A DNA stretch of 64,000 nt from Halocaridina rubra (GCA_037179515.1 JAXCGZ010009463.1:105001-169000); one strand, 5' to 3'; positions 38,708 to 51,704 are shown, counted from the first letter of the stretch. The notes: generated from the sequence alone by a model not told the origin. Translations and numbers: made by a program.

Positions 38708-39114
38708 TATGTCACTGTGGAAATTAAATCAGTTTGTGAAGTACCAGATTTTACACACTGACTGTAACACGTGCCTAATCCAAGCTAATCTGAGATTGGG
38801 GTGAGGTTAGGGTAGGCACATGTTGCAATCGGTGTATAAAATGAGGCACATTACATATTGACTGAAAATATCAGTTACATAGTGAATTTACATATTGACT
38901 GTGTGAGATATAGAAAACACATATTGGTAGACATACATGAAAATTCCTAATAAATATAAATATATTGCAGTGCACAAAAGCCTATACCTAAGCATAGCTT
39001 TACTTGGTTACCAGACAAATAAATTTATTTGTGTTTCAATGACAACCCACAATGGCAGAGGTTCTGGTAACACTATCTAAAATGAGACTGTGTATTTATG
39101 AAGGTAATGCGTTT

Positions 39115-39308
39115 GGGGACCGCGGTAGTGCAGTAGCTAGAGCGCTTGACTCGGGAAGTGTCAAACCTGTGATCGAGCCCTCCGCAGGGCGTTTGTAAGG
39201 GCATTCAGCCTTCATTCCCCAACTCCAACCTGTATGTGTCCACCCCCATTCGAAGGAAGACTAATAGTGTGGCACGAAATGCCCCCCCCCCCAAAAAAAA
39301 AAAAAAAA
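39115..39308 (+). repeat. tRNA-derived SINE, family S2, with poly(A)-like tail
   Basis: The head GGGGACCGCGGTAGTGCAG TAGCTAGAGCGC and the later GTGATCGAGCCC look like pol III A and B boxes. The body carries AAGGGCATTCAGCCTTCATT, CCCAACTCCAACCTG and CCACCCCCATTCGA, and the copy ends in a C-run followed by about 16 A. It is the most complete S2 copy in the window. Confidence 0.75.
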
Positions 39309-39658
39309 TGAAAATGGGGTTATGCAGTTACAATGATCGTGCAGCAAGTACAATTAGGTTCGTCTTTCATCGTATGTTATAATCAGTTGCATAACAGAGT
39401 AAACGACAGCATCTATAAATAAATACATAAACTTTGTTCTCACGACGTGACTTATGGTAAGAGCAACGTATGAGACGAAAGAAAAAATAATGGAAACTGT
39501 TAAGATGCGACATTTGACATTTCCATCCAAATCGACCGACCACTTTAGGTTTTCCTTAAATTTTGTGACATCACTACAATAAAAAAAAAAAATAAATAAA
39601 TAAAATATATATATATATATATAATGTGTATTTTCACACACAAGCACTCACACACACA

Positions 39659-39661
<3 letters not shown>

Positions 39662-39744
<83 letters not shown>

Positions 39745-39762
39745 GTGTGTGTGTGTGTGTGT
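39662..39762. repeat. (TA)n(TG)n compound microsatellite
   Basis: About 80 bp TA and about 20 bp TG. Confidence 0.96.
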
Positions 39763-39821
39763 GATTTTTGTCCCTTAACGGAATTCGAATCTGAAACTCT
39801 TTTGACAGTCCATCTTTGTGC

Positions 39822-40305
39822 TTAAAGGCCCTATCACACGGGCACATTTTCGCACGATTTGCCTTCGAGTAGGCACTTGCGCAACTTCAGATTGCCTAAA
39901 CCCGAGATTTCCGCCAACCAGCTGCTAACGGATATTGTCGAAAATGCCCGCCAAATCGGTCAACAGAAAGGCAGTTGTTGAAAGTCTATAATGAGTACTC
40001 TGCATGAAATTTATGATTTCGTCTTGTAATTTATATAGTAAGGTATATCATTTTGAAACTTTAATATTTGAATATATTTTTATTATGTATTATATACGCT
40101 GACTTCATTATTCATAATAAAAACTTGACACTTTGACTTGATTTCGGGATTGTTTACATATTGTCTGTGAACAGTTGAGGGTCGTCTGATTTGTTGCTTA
40201 CCGCTGGGAGCCGTGTGATATACTCCCTAAAAATTTGTGGACTAAAATGCTTTCGCGCGTCACACTATGTTGCATGAAAAATGTGCCCGTGTGTTAGGGC
40301 CTTAA
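39822..40305. mobile_element. Non-autonomous DNA element with about 27 bp TIRs, TTAA-flanked (M3)
   Basis: The left end AAGGCCCTATCACACGGGCA continues CATTTT; the right end is its inverted form with one or two changes (TGCCCGTGTGTTAGGGCCTT). TTAA is at the outer side of both ends (39822-39825 and 40302-40305), fitting a TTAA target duplication as in piggyBac-like elements, though PIF/Harbinger-type TNA targets are also possible. About 480 bp long with no transposase frame. Confidence 0.75.
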
Positions 40306-40589
40306 TGTGCTAAAAATATATCAGAACCTGAATTCCAGATCAAACCTTAGCACGAGGGTCTGCCCCTCTCTTTTTTGTCTCTTGCTCTATTTAATTTTCG
40401 TGCTTTTCCCTCCCATTCCCTTATATCCTTAATCCCCTCCCCCTTTTTCCCCTCCTATCCTATCCCATCCTGAAAAAAATAAAAAATAAAATGTGCTAAG
40501 AGCTGTACCGTTGACGGTATATTAGAAATGGGAAACCTCTGCTAAATTCTAGAGCTCGGGAATGAACACCCAATACTGAATGTCCCAAT

Positions 40590-40726
<137 letters not shown>

Positions 40727-40807
40727 ATGCTTGGGGTCCAACCTCCAGCAACTCTGGAAACTTCGCTGAGATACTGAATCTTTCTGGTAAATATAAACTA
40801 AAGGTGG

Positions 40808-40809
<2 letters not shown>

Positions 40810-40882
<73 letters not shown>
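40810..40882. repeat. (TA)n microsatellite
   Basis: About 72 bp of TA, 88 bp after the previous array. Confidence 0.96.
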
Positions 40883-40884
<2 letters not shown>

Positions 40885-41213
40885 CTCGTATTATGCACCT
40901 TTTCATAGCCTTCGATAAATCGGTGTTGCCACTACTTACTAATATGTGCAGCGCTGATGTAGAAACACACAAATCCGCCCTTTTAAGGTATGTAAGACTT
41001 CAATTTTGAGTTAGGTTAGGGGGGTTAGGTTACGTTAATTAGATTAAGTTGTTTTAGTCCTCCACGCCGCCCACCAATTTCAGACCTAACCTCCCCCCCA
41101 AAAAAATCAAATAGTGTTTTCCAAGAGAAAAATGTCAGATTCATTCAAACGTCAAAATCTATCATAAAAAAAAATAGCCTAAAGATAGATAAGGTGCATA
41201 AAAACAGTCTCAA

Positions 41214-41215
<2 letters not shown>

Positions 41216-41286
<71 letters not shown>
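41216..41286. repeat. (TA)n followed by a G-run
   Basis: About 71 bp of TA, then 14 G. Confidence 0.96.
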
Positions 41287-41288
<2 letters not shown>

Positions 41289-41663
41289 GGGGGGGGGGGT
41301 TGCGCGTGCGTCTTTATATCTACTTCTTTTGCTTTAGCTTACGCAAATGTCCATGATCTTTCGCATGTATTGACTATCCATGGCCTGTTTTTCATATTCT
41401 CTTGAGTCTGAAGATTGGGCTTCGATCAAGTAAGTAACACTCTTATTATTATCGCTGACGTCATTCGTTAAACTACCTTTGGAAACATCCGTTTGAAAAT
41501 TCTACCTTTTTGCTTTACGAATCCCGTTGAGATGTGACTCAAGGACGACTTTTTTTTTCATATATAAGTATGTATTTTTTTCTTTTTATCCAGGATGTTG
41601 AAGGAAATAATAAAAGGGAGAGGAGGAAGGGTCTCATGAAGAAATTAAAATCAATTAGCTTGC

Positions 41664-41721
41664 CTTTATTATTATTATTATTATTATTATAATTATTATT
41701 ATTATTATTATTATTATTATT
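41664..41721. repeat. (TTA)n microsatellite
   Basis: About 58 bp of TTA with one phase break. Confidence 0.94.
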
Positions 41722-42022
41722 TTATTACCATTATTATTATGAAGACATCCTTTTCTTTTGATCGTGCAAGGATGAACTTTTATTATCTTTTTATTTTTTT
41801 TATTTTTGTCTTTTAAAACATAACGAGCAGAAAAGACTATTATTGTAAAAGAAAAATGCAGACACGTCCAGCTGCTCACGTCATCGTCCATTGATTGAGG
41901 TCATGGTGGAATGATTGCATGATAGTTTTTACTCATATTATCCTGATTCTCTCATTTATTTATTGTATATTTCATGGCGTTTTCATGGTGTATATCTCCG
42001 TTTTTTAAGTTGTCATTGATAT

Positions 42023-42131
<109 letters not shown>

Positions 42132-42240
42132 ATTTTTTTTCTAACTCCTTCCTCCCTCACCAACGTTTTCTAAATTTAAGACCGATTTTAAACAGCTTGT
42201 TCATCTACTTGTATTTTCACAACTTTTCCTGTAATTAATG

Positions 42241-42420
42241 TGCTCGGTTTAACGTCACGGACTCCCTTTTCTACTAAGGGCTAGGACGGTTCCTTCTTGC
42301 AAAGGACTTTAGTTTTGGCAGGAGTGACCGTTACCCAGAGTGAATGCTCTTTCTATCCGCAGATCGTGGTTGACCGCGAACCCTCCATCTGACGAATCAA
42401 AATCGCAAGTGTTACAGCTC
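42241..42420 (-). repeat. SINE family S1, diverged copy
   Basis: Shares with 45248-45443 the ordered phrases TTTAACGTCACGGACTCCCT, AAGGGCTAGGACGGTT, CTTCTTGC(A/G)AAGG and GCGAACCCTC. The tRNA-like head (right end) is degraded. Confidence 0.75.
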
Positions 42421-42847
42421 TCCTCTGTAGTTAAAGGACGATTGAAAAATACGCCTTGCAAGTTTCTCTAACCTTAGAAAAAGATTGGCAATGACTAATC
42501 ACTAATTTTTTTCCCTTTTTTGTAAGACTATTTTTTTTATGAGATCTACGAGAAAGGCACTGTTACCCATATCGAAGCCGGAACTTGTGAAGGTATCGTT
42601 TCCTCATGAAGACCTCAGTGGTGTACTCAGTTATCCAGCTGACTTCATGTTGGCTGCCACACGAGGAACTCTTTATCTCTATCGCTATCACTCTGGAGAC
42701 CATCTCCAACTATTTAAAACTAAGAATGCATTTTTTTCCAAACGATGATTATATTACTCTTAGAAGCACATTCACGTATATCCACTATTTCTTCTCTTAC
42801 TACTCGTAAAGTTGCTGTTATTACTAATACTACTACCGCCACTAGTT

Positions 42848-42848
<1 letters not shown>

Positions 42849-42922
<74 letters not shown>
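42849..42922. repeat. (TA)n microsatellite
   Basis: About 73 bp of TA. Confidence 0.97.
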
Positions 42923-42924
<2 letters not shown>

Positions 42925-43298
42925 TTATGCCTTGTTTCATGTATATAAAACTAAAATTATTTTAGCAATTAGAGCTTAGGCCTATACCGTAACTAATCAC
43001 TTGAGGCTCTTTTTTTTCAGAGACCACTTTGAGCACGCTTAGATAGTTTCCTGAGGTTTCGTCCTACTACTAATACTACTGCTATTACACTTACTACTCC
43101 TACTACTACTACGTCCACTACTGTTACTTTACAGGAAAAGAAAATATGAAGGAACCACCTCCAAACACTAGCACATATTGGGTGCCGGTACTTTTACTCA
43201 TTAATTTAAAAGCTTTTCTTGACTGAAAAACGATATCTCGAATACCCACTTCCCTTCCTTTTTTATTACTATTTCTACTACTACTACTACTACTTATA

Positions 43299-43326
43299 TA
43301 ATAATAATAATAATTATAATAAAGAA

Positions 43327-43357
<31 letters not shown>

Positions 43358-43360
43358 GTA
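43299..43360. repeat. Imperfect (TAA)n
   Basis: About 60 bp of TAA units with interruptions. Confidence 0.88.
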
Positions 43361-43834
43361 ATAATATTAGACTGCAAAGAAATTAAAATTTATTGGGAAA
43401 AAAAAATCTTGGGATAATGATATTTTTGTCTGCTACACATACATAGAAGCCCTGCCCTGTCCTTATTGAAGTTAGTGTCTCGGGAGGGAAGGAGCTGTTA
43501 GGGGAGGGATGGAGGGAGGAAGCTGTTATTGGCCGGGCGGGGGTAAGGGGAGGATGGAAAGGGAGAAGGAAGAACCCATTTGGTTTTCATGGAAGGGAGC
43601 AAATCCTGTTGTTTACGACGTCGTAAGAAACAAATTACACGCTTGCTTGTGCTTACGTAAGTAGGAGGCCATATTTGGGTGTTTTTTTTTCCTCAGTACA
43701 TGCCCTTCGGAAAACGACGAACGCCACCGTCACCACCACGAAAACGACTAAAATATAGCTTAGTAGACTGGACTATTTTTGTTTAATATTCATTTGTGAA
43801 CGCGTGCTCTTTCGTGAAAGTCATACATTATTCG

Positions 43835-43943
<109 letters not shown>

Positions 43944-44003
43944 AGCACGTGGTAGTTTTAATTCAGCGGTTACCTCGAGGAAGTGATCAGTGTATGGAAC
44001 AAT

Positions 44004-44042
<39 letters not shown>

Positions 44043-44895
44043 TTTGGAGAGAAATGTTTTCCTCGAATTCTAGTTTATAATTACACTTCTTTAATCACTT
44101 TCTGACATACGGATCTTCATGATACGTTCACAATGCTTGTCATAAGACTGTGAGACTAAGTGAAACATGAGTATGGAAATTAAGTAATTTAGATGAATGA
44201 AAGCCTCCTTTCAATTCGTCTGCCTGTACATATTTACGAGGAAGACCGATGGGAAGAGAGGTAGCCAAAGGCAGACCAAACGATATTGGAGACAGCAGCT
44301 TTGAGCGAATTGGAGATGGAAATTGCTCGATCTCTGGCCATGGGCACCTGAGAAGGTGATGATATATTGGCGGATTTATAGTTGATTAACATTAAAAAAC
44401 TGTAATGAACACCATAGAAATTATTATTATCGTAAATATTTATACTGGTATTTTTGTATTGTAAAATTCACGACAGATGACTGATATTGCCATTATCGTC
44501 AAAACTAGGCAGGACTGTTATAATTTCTCGAATACCGAATGGCCACACAAGAGACGTCATCTAACTCTCTTGTTTATACTATAAGGCTATATGGGCAAGA
44601 GAATTTATACTAACCGACTTTGGGATTTGAAGTCGAAATCTTTGGGTATAAATCAGGCTCTCATCTATGGAGTTTTTGAAGGTTAGACTATCTTTAACAA
44701 TAAAGTGTACCAAAAGCCATTTTTCCTCATTGTTGTTAAAACTTTTGTCATTATTGAGTGATTTTCAAATCCAGAGTTGAGAAATTCTTTCAGAGAACGA
44801 TGTGCATGAGTGGCTAGGCCGAGGATAGCTAATAGAACCACTTGGGAATGGGGGGAAAAGTACGTACAGAAGGAAAATGGGTTACTGAAGCTCCT

Positions 44896-45038
<143 letters not shown>

Positions 45039-45171
45039 AGGGATGGGACTCGGAAAATTCATTTATGGACACTGCGACTTTCTGCTTTCTGTTCGTGTCC
45101 GTGCATTATTTGCATATTTTACTGTGTGCGGGAAGAGTGATTATGGTACGGCTCCGCTCATTTTACTATTC

Positions 45172-45174
<3 letters not shown>

Positions 45175-45247
<73 letters not shown>
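45175..45247. repeat. (TA)n microsatellite
   Basis: About 72 bp of TA immediately left of SINE S1. Confidence 0.97.
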
Positions 45248-45249
<2 letters not shown>

Positions 45250-45442
45250 TTCCGGTTTTACGTCACGGACTCCCTTATCAACCAAGGGCTAGGACGGTTG
45301 CCTTCTTGCGAAGGGCTTGTTTTGGCAGATGTAATCCTTACGCTGAGTGCATGCCTTTGCTAACCTCAGACCGTGACGGGGCGCGAACCCTCGACCTGAC
45401 GCCTCAGAGTCGGAGACGCTATCGACTGAGCCACGGCGACTA

Positions 45443-45443
<1 letters not shown>
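45248..45443 (-). repeat. tRNA-derived SINE, family S1, well-preserved copy
   Basis: On the minus strand it starts GTCGCCGTGGCTCAGTCGAT AGCG (A-box-like) and has GGTCGAGGGTTCGCGCCCCG (B-box-like) about 50 bp on. An unrelated body follows, ending CGTGACGTAAAACCGG. It lies directly between two (TA)n arrays. The head does not close into a functional tRNA (no acceptor stem), so it is a SINE. Confidence 0.82.

Positions 45444-45446
<3 letters not shown>

Positions 45447-45538
<92 letters not shown>
45447..45538. repeat. (TA)n microsatellite
   Basis: About 91 bp of TA immediately right of SINE S1. Confidence 0.97.
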
Positions 45539-45845
45539 TCCTCTTTGTCATGAAAATGTCTGATAGAAATTGTTTTCGAGTAAAGTGAGTTTCTAGCTCC
45601 ACGTTTTTACTCTATTTATATTTGTTCTTTTACTTACCACGTGTCATAAAAGTCGTCGTCTACTTTATCGTATTTATTTATTTATTTATTTTTTGTTAAG
45701 CACTATACACAAATCGTATTTTTAGTTACTATCTAGCGTACTGTTGATAGAACAGATGTAAAGTAATATAGTCTTCAGACTCACTCTCGTTTTAATTTGA
45801 TGATTTAGTTGATAAGTAGATAAATATAAAATGATATGCTGTAGA

Positions 45846-45846
<1 letters not shown>

Positions 45847-45894
<48 letters not shown>
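45847..45894. repeat. (TAA)n microsatellite
   Basis: About 16 TAA units. Confidence 0.95.
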
Positions 45895-45895
<1 letters not shown>

Positions 45896-46167
45896 TGAGA
45901 TGGAAAGTCAGAAACAACTTCAATATTGGAAATAGAATCCCGCAGTAGAATATTATGTGATTAATAATTAATTAAATAAAGTCAAGCTGCTGTAACTTTC
46001 TTGTTTTAGAGTTATACTACTACTGAGTAAGAGGAGTAAGAGTATATATATATCTTTTATAAGAAAGTTCATTGGGATCTTGAAAATGCTTTCAATGGAA
46101 AGTGAAAGCTTTCATTTTTTGTAATTAAATATTAAACACAGAAAACTCTGCTGTGGGTGTCTATTTC

Positions 46168-46222
<55 letters not shown>

Positions 46223-46223
46223 T
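46168..46223. repeat. (TTA)n microsatellite
   Basis: About 56 bp of TTA followed by short TTG and ATG runs. Confidence 0.94.
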
Positions 46224-46298
46224 TTATTGTTGTTGTTGTTGATGATGATGATGCTATTTTGAATGTGTTTTTTATGGTCAGAGTATTCATTATTAACG

Positions 46299-46410
<112 letters not shown>

Positions 46411-46731
46411 GTTTTGAAGACGTTGTTAAATCAGATTATGTTGCCACTGAATAGGTGTGTGAATTTGCAGCTGGGGCAAAAAGTAGACAAGAGTAATCCG
46501 AACACGGTATTTTCCTCAGCCAGATGACAAGAGGCAGGCCCTAATGCATATGATTTTCTCCGATACTGTTGAGCTATCATGTTTCAGAGTCACTAAGTAA
46601 AGGGCTCTGAGATGACTAGCTTTCCTTTCCTTTTTTTTTTATTATTATTATTATCATTATTTTTGGTACTTTCTCTTGGTGTGCCGGAGTCTAGTTACAC
46701 ATTATTTTATTTCATTCAAAAGTCTAATGAC

Positions 46732-46848
46732 TGAGGTTAGTAAGGACATACACTCAAGGTAAAGATCACAATTGCCAAAACAAGTCCTTCGCAAGAAGGC
46801 AACCGTCCTAGCCCTTAGTAGAAAAGGGAGTTCGTGACGTAAAACCGA
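46732..46848 (+). repeat. SINE family S1, 5'-truncated copy
   Basis: GAGGTTAGTAAGG..., AAAACAAGTCCTTCGCAAGA, GGCAACCGTCCTAGCCCTTA and CGTGACGTAAAACCGA reproduce the body of the 45.3 kb copy in the opposite orientation. The tRNA-like head is absent. Confidence 0.78.
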
Positions 46849-46917
46849 ATCAATCAATTAGAAGTCTAGTGACACAGTTCACCGTTTTTTTTTTGCGCCA
46901 CAGTGTGCCCAATCGCA

Positions 46918-47035
46918 TGGGAGTGTGGTCATAGACATGTTGGAGTTGGGGGATTAAGGCTGGATGCCCTTTTTAAGGACCAGCGGTGGGCTCGAACCCG
47001 TGTCAGTTGCCTCCTGATTCACGTGTTCTCCCACA
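46918..47035 (-). repeat. SINE family S2, diverged copy
   Basis: On the minus strand it gives GGGTTCGAGCCCACCGCTGG (B-box-like), AAAGGGCATCCAGCCTTAAT and CCCCCAACTCCAACATG in S2 order. It ends close to a (TA)n array. Confidence 0.65.
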
Positions 47036-47042
47036 ATATACG

Positions 47043-47046
<4 letters not shown>

Positions 47047-47122
<76 letters not shown>
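47047..47122. repeat. (TA)n microsatellite
   Basis: About 75 bp of TA. Confidence 0.97.
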
Positions 47123-47125
<3 letters not shown>

Positions 47126-47539
47126 TTCAACCAATGCTCTTACAATGATTGTATGCTTATCTTGAAGAAAACCTCTATTATTGGAAAAATATTTAGTCTT
47201 TTTATTTGTCGATATGTCTTGTTAAAGTTGAAGGAAGTGAATTCGTTGCATACTTACAATGTTGTCGTGCTGTTCCTTAGTTGTCGTTTAACTGGTAGAG
47301 CAGAGGCAGGATATGTACAGGGATTGGATGGTCTTAATCTTATATTGGCCCTTTTGTACGATTAAGATTGCAATCCAAGAGAACTCGCATTGAAGACCAA
47401 CCTATGACCGCTGTCAAATGATCTAAATTCATTGAAATATATATTTAAGAGTTCTACATTACATCCCTTAGAGAGCAGTGTGCATAATATGCTGTTCTGG
47501 CATGCATAATGCACAGTAATAGTGTGAGATCAAAAATTA

Positions 47540-47725
47540 AAGCTTCTACTCCCAGGTAGGCTTTTCAGCCTGTCACTGGGATCAATCCGACATTTGATCC
47601 TGGAGAAAGCGTGGCTGGGGAATTAGAACTGATTGCTAAATTCCTATCGTTCCACGATGGCCTCAATCGCGGGTCTACCAACACTTCAGTCGAGCACGCT
47701 AACCACTATACCTTTGTGGTCCTCA
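47540..47725 (-). repeat. SINE-like copy with tRNA-like head (family S3)
   Basis: The minus strand starts GGACCACAAAGGTATAGTGG TTAGCGTGCTCGACTG, an A-box region like that of the 6.4 kb copy, followed by GACCCGCGATTGAGGCC in the B-box position. The body differs from S2. Confidence 0.6.
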
Positions 47726-48810
47726 GTGTGAGATAGAAATGAACATATCCATTCATCGTCATTAACGAGTGTCGAGATCCTCAAATGGGAGGCCGAATGC
47801 TCTCGGAATGTTTTCTCGTCTTTTGCACGAAATCGTAAATTGGATGGTATTGTAGTAAAGCGACACTCTGAACATTCGTTACACAGAACGACACCTATTA
47901 TTTATGCCGTTTTGGTAATGACGGGTTTCCTGCGAAAATTGAAGCGGTGGCGAAATTTGATACCTCGAATCGTCCTCTTTAAAAGGAGTAAAGCGGAGGG
48001 GGGGAGGGTGTAATTTTAGTTTCATCGTAGGCGTGTGTGTTACTATATGTAGAATGCGTGGCCGTTTTGGTGCAAGACGTATTTTTGTGGCTAGGAACGG
48101 AAGGTTCGAAACAGAAATATGGCAGGAGAGGGACGTGCTCGCCAAGGAGCGTTGGTGAGGAATTGAGTTGTGAAAAGGGAAGAGATGGCTAGGGATGTAA
48201 ATAAGGTGCGCATAGATGGATAGGAGGGAAGGGAGGAGATATAGGAAGAAATAGAGTTTGCAGAATTGTTGGCCATTGTGAAAGAAATGAGGTATTCTTT
48301 TTTTTTCTTTTCCCTTGGACAGGTTGGAATAAGCGGTTATTAAAGTGTTGGTAGGAGGTGGGTGTCTCCTTCTCGAAGATGAAATTTGAATTGAGAATTC
48401 AATAAGTACGCTTGTGATTGGGTTCGAGGGTGTGTGTAGGTGTGCACGTGTGTTTGTGTTATTGTGTGTGCGCGTATGTGAGTAAAGAGAAAAAGAAGGA
48501 ATGTAAAGTATTTTCAGACATTTAAATAACGAATAATTTAGTCTTAAGAACGCATCGCAGCGCTACTTGAGGAACCTCAGAATTAATTATTATATAAGAA
48601 CTCTTTTTATTGTCTAGAGAGAGAGAGAGAGCTTACTCCACATACTCGTATAGTACGTTCCACACTACTCTCTTCCTTGTATATTCCCTTTAAGGTAATA
48701 GTTGAGGATAGTTTGCGTACATGGTTTCCTCATATGGCTTATTCCTATATCTATCTTTCTACCAAAATATTTTTATTAAGTCGATCAGAGTTGGGGTCAT
48801 CAGATTTTCA

Positions 48811-48952
<142 letters not shown>

Positions 48953-49402
48953 AAGCATGAACGTTGCTATAATAATTATTCGGGTCTTTACTAGATTGCA
49001 TGATTCATTTTTACATAGCATTATCCGGAGCCTCTCCTTTGCCACTCTCTTGTAGAGATCAGAACCGTATATGTTTGAAGGTTTGTGCAGTATGTACTCA
49101 TATAATATGTAATGCATCTGCAACTCTAATTTTAACCCCCTTGCAAGATATGTTCCTTGCATCAATTACAGTATATGCGTCATTCAGTACGCAATTGTTC
49201 TTAATGTTAAAGGAATTTGGTATTTATGGAGTAGAATATTTTGTTGTGTTATTGTATTCTCTCTCTCTCTCTCTCTAACAAATACGTAATATGAAACATA
49301 TTGGCGCTCTTTTCTGCACAATTTTACACTTTCACTGTTAAGATTGCATCCTGTCTTTTGTTAACCTGTTATCCGCTTTGCATCTTTTGTGCAATATTTA
49401 GT

Positions 49403-49640
<238 letters not shown>

Positions 49641-49644
<4 letters not shown>

Positions 49645-49805
49645 TGGATATGGCTACTTAAGGAAATTGAAAGAAATTTTGAAATCCTTAGTACTTTCAA
49701 GTTTATTACTTATCTTCAGATTCCTCTGAAGATAAGTGATAAACTTGAAAGTACTAAAGATCTCAAAATTTCTTTCAATTTCCTTAAGTAGCCATATCCA
49801 TTCAC
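49641..49805. mobile_element. Perfect-looking hairpin element, arms about 80 bp
   Basis: GAGTGGATATGGCTACTTAA at the left is answered by TTAAGTAGCCATATCCATTC at the right. The arms stay complementary with few mismatches down to a loop at CAGATTCCTCTG. There is no coding content. It starts exactly where a (TA)n array ends and lies about 60 bp before another. Confidence 0.85.
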
Positions 49806-49864
49806 ATATTCAGAATATTCACGTGTTTCTATTGAAATAGAATCTCATACACACAAACATACAC

Positions 49865-49968
<104 letters not shown>

Positions 49969-50015
49969 ACTGTTGTGTATATTCAAAGCACTTGATAATA
50001 TCAACAACTTTAATA

Positions 50016-50023
50016 ATAATAAT

Positions 50024-50064
<41 letters not shown>
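50016..50064. repeat. (TAA)n microsatellite
   Basis: About 16 TAA units, just left of repeat S4. A second TAA run is at 50262-50290. Confidence 0.93.
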
Positions 50065-50065
<1 letters not shown>

Positions 50066-50258
50066 CCATCCATACACCAAAGCCATATTTCCCCTTATAA
50101 GTGGGGTTGCTGAGTCAAAGAAAATAGTTTGACTTTTTTGGGAAGTAAATAAAGAGGAGGGGATTCTCAGTCCCCCTCGCTCCGCCCCATTTAATCGACT
50201 TTTACGACACGCAGGGGAACACGGATTAAGTATTCTTACCCCCCTCCCTCAGGGGAAA
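50066..50258 (+). repeat. Dispersed repeat S4, copy 3 (most complete)
   Basis: Has both the 5' part (TTTCCCCTTATAAGTGGGG, TGAGTCAAAGAA) and the 3' part (CTCCGCCCCATTTAATCGAC, TTTTACGACACGCAGGGGAA, TATTCTTACCCCCC). It is bracketed by (TAA)n on both sides. No tRNA head is obvious, so the class is unknown. Confidence 0.72.
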
Positions 50259-50479
50259 TAATACTAATAATAATAATAATAATAATAATAAAATCAATTG
50301 CCTGTGATGTTACGAAGTGCTTAATACTAAGATATAGTTATGTTTCAGTTGCTTGGCAAAGTCTCTAGGTATTAGGTTGTTGGACTTGAAAGTACTTTCT
50401 TTGGGTGTTTGATAGGGGTGTTTGTATTAAGGTCTCCCCTCCGGAGAGGTCTATTTATACAGAATGAGGCTTGTACGAG

Positions 50480-50497
50480 GTGGTGGTGTTGTTTCAG
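50480..50497 (+). promoter_or_regulatory. Splice acceptor of exon E
   Basis: GTGGTGGTGTTGTTTCAG with AG at 50496-50497. The tract is T/G-rich, not C/T-rich. Phase 1. Confidence 0.7.
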
Positions 50498-51120
50498 GTG
50501 TTGCTGGGATGGCTGTTGCTGCTGCCGGCGGAGGAGGAGGAGGCATACCTGGAGGCGCCGGATTACCAGGCGGATGCAGCTTGAGTCTTTTGATGCCAGC
50601 TGGTGGTGGCGGTGGAGGCAGTGGCAGTGAAAGATTCCCGTGCCGTGCCCCGGTATCATGTCCGGTATGTGGTCGTATCTGTTCCAACAAATACATCTTA
50701 CGAACGCACATGGAGGATCGCCATTCGGGACCTCAACGCCTAATCTGCCCTCACTGTGGCAAAGAATACTCCTCCCGAAATTCCTTGCTCTCTCACATCT
50801 CCCGATATCACAGGGAAAGGGAACCGGGACCAGTACCATTACCCACCGTCGAACTCCTAGAGGCCGCAGCCTCTGCTAGCAATCATTCTCAGGGTCCTTT
50901 TGTGCCACCGCCTTCGTTCTCACACGCGGCGTCCGTTGTCTGTACGGCATCATCCCAGTTAACGCCTCACCAAGGGAATAGCAGCGTTCCTAGTAGTTCC
51001 TCTACAACCGCCGCTGCCGCTGCTGTTGCTGCCGCAGCTGGTGCTATTGATCTTGTAGATCAAAAACCACTTCTCACTTACCCTCATCGTTCCTCGCAGT
51101 TACCTGGACCCTCGCATTAA
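50498..51120 (+). CDS. Alternative terminal exon E: Gly-rich linker, two C2H2 fingers, Ala/Ser-rich tail (Broad-like BTB-ZF)
   Basis: The acceptor GTTGTTTCAG ends at 50497 and the exon begins GT, a phase-1 codon (Gly if preceded by G), giving 207 residues. A linker of about 54 residues, rich in Gly and Ala, leads to finger 1 at 50659 (C-X2-C-X12-H-X4-H). A 7-residue linker (SGPQRLI) and finger 2 follow, ending at 50811, with all ligands intact. The tail of about 100 residues is Ser/Pro-rich with a poly-Ala tract (TTAAAAAVAAAAG) and ends SSQLPGPSH before TAA. AATAAA follows 107 nt later. Finger 2 (YSSRNSLLSH) departs most from the common KTRNSLHNH form. The exon lies 22 kb from exon D and is the last of the series in the window. 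Inferred to be another DNA-binding isoform of the same + strand gene. Confidence 0.86.
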
Positions 51121-51226
51121 GATCTGTTTCATCTATTCTCATTTTCTTTCGTCCTTTTTTATATGTTGTATTGCAGCCATTAATGTGGATGTGTGCATGC
51201 GTGTATGTACGTGTTTTCTACTCATG

Positions 51227-51232
51227 AATAAA
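51227..51232 (+). promoter_or_regulatory. Candidate poly(A) signal of exon E
   Basis: AATAAA 107 nt after the stop, preceded by a GTGTG/GTATG-rich stretch. Confidence 0.5.
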
Positions 51233-51656
51233 GATAAGGTTTTGAACATGACGATACATAATTCCTGTACACCGCTTGTGTACGCATGAAATGTACGCCC
51301 AGTCAAAAGTCATGCTTTCATTGCACAAGAAAGTTTTATATATGACAATCACACAACCCAAATACATATTTATTAAGGCCCAAAACCAGTCCACTCCGAT
51401 ACACAACAAGTATTACATTTAATGATAAGGCAAATGCATTCATATATATATATTATAAAATATTTTTATGGATTGTACAGATAGTAATTTAGTGCAAAAA
51501 TCGAGAGTCAAACTATATTTTAAGAGATATATAGATTAAGGAATAGTGGTAAGATTTTTGTATTTATGTATTAGGTTCTCTTTCCAGACTGAAACATTTA
51601 TTTGTAATGAGAGACAAAGCCATTTATCATGATGTTACGGTTCGGGATGGCTACGA

Positions 51657-51658
<2 letters not shown>

Positions 51659-51700
<42 letters not shown>
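51659..51700. repeat. (GA)n microsatellite
   Basis: 42 bp of AG, the only long array of this orientation in the window. Confidence 0.96.

Positions 51701-51704
<4 letters not shown>

Noticed and set aside
42539..42748. 69-codon + strand frame
   Set aside because: No domain, and no repeat or splice evidence.
45374..45443. A tRNA gene on the minus strand
   Set aside because: tRNA-like promoter boxes only, joined to the S1 SINE body; no closed cloverleaf.
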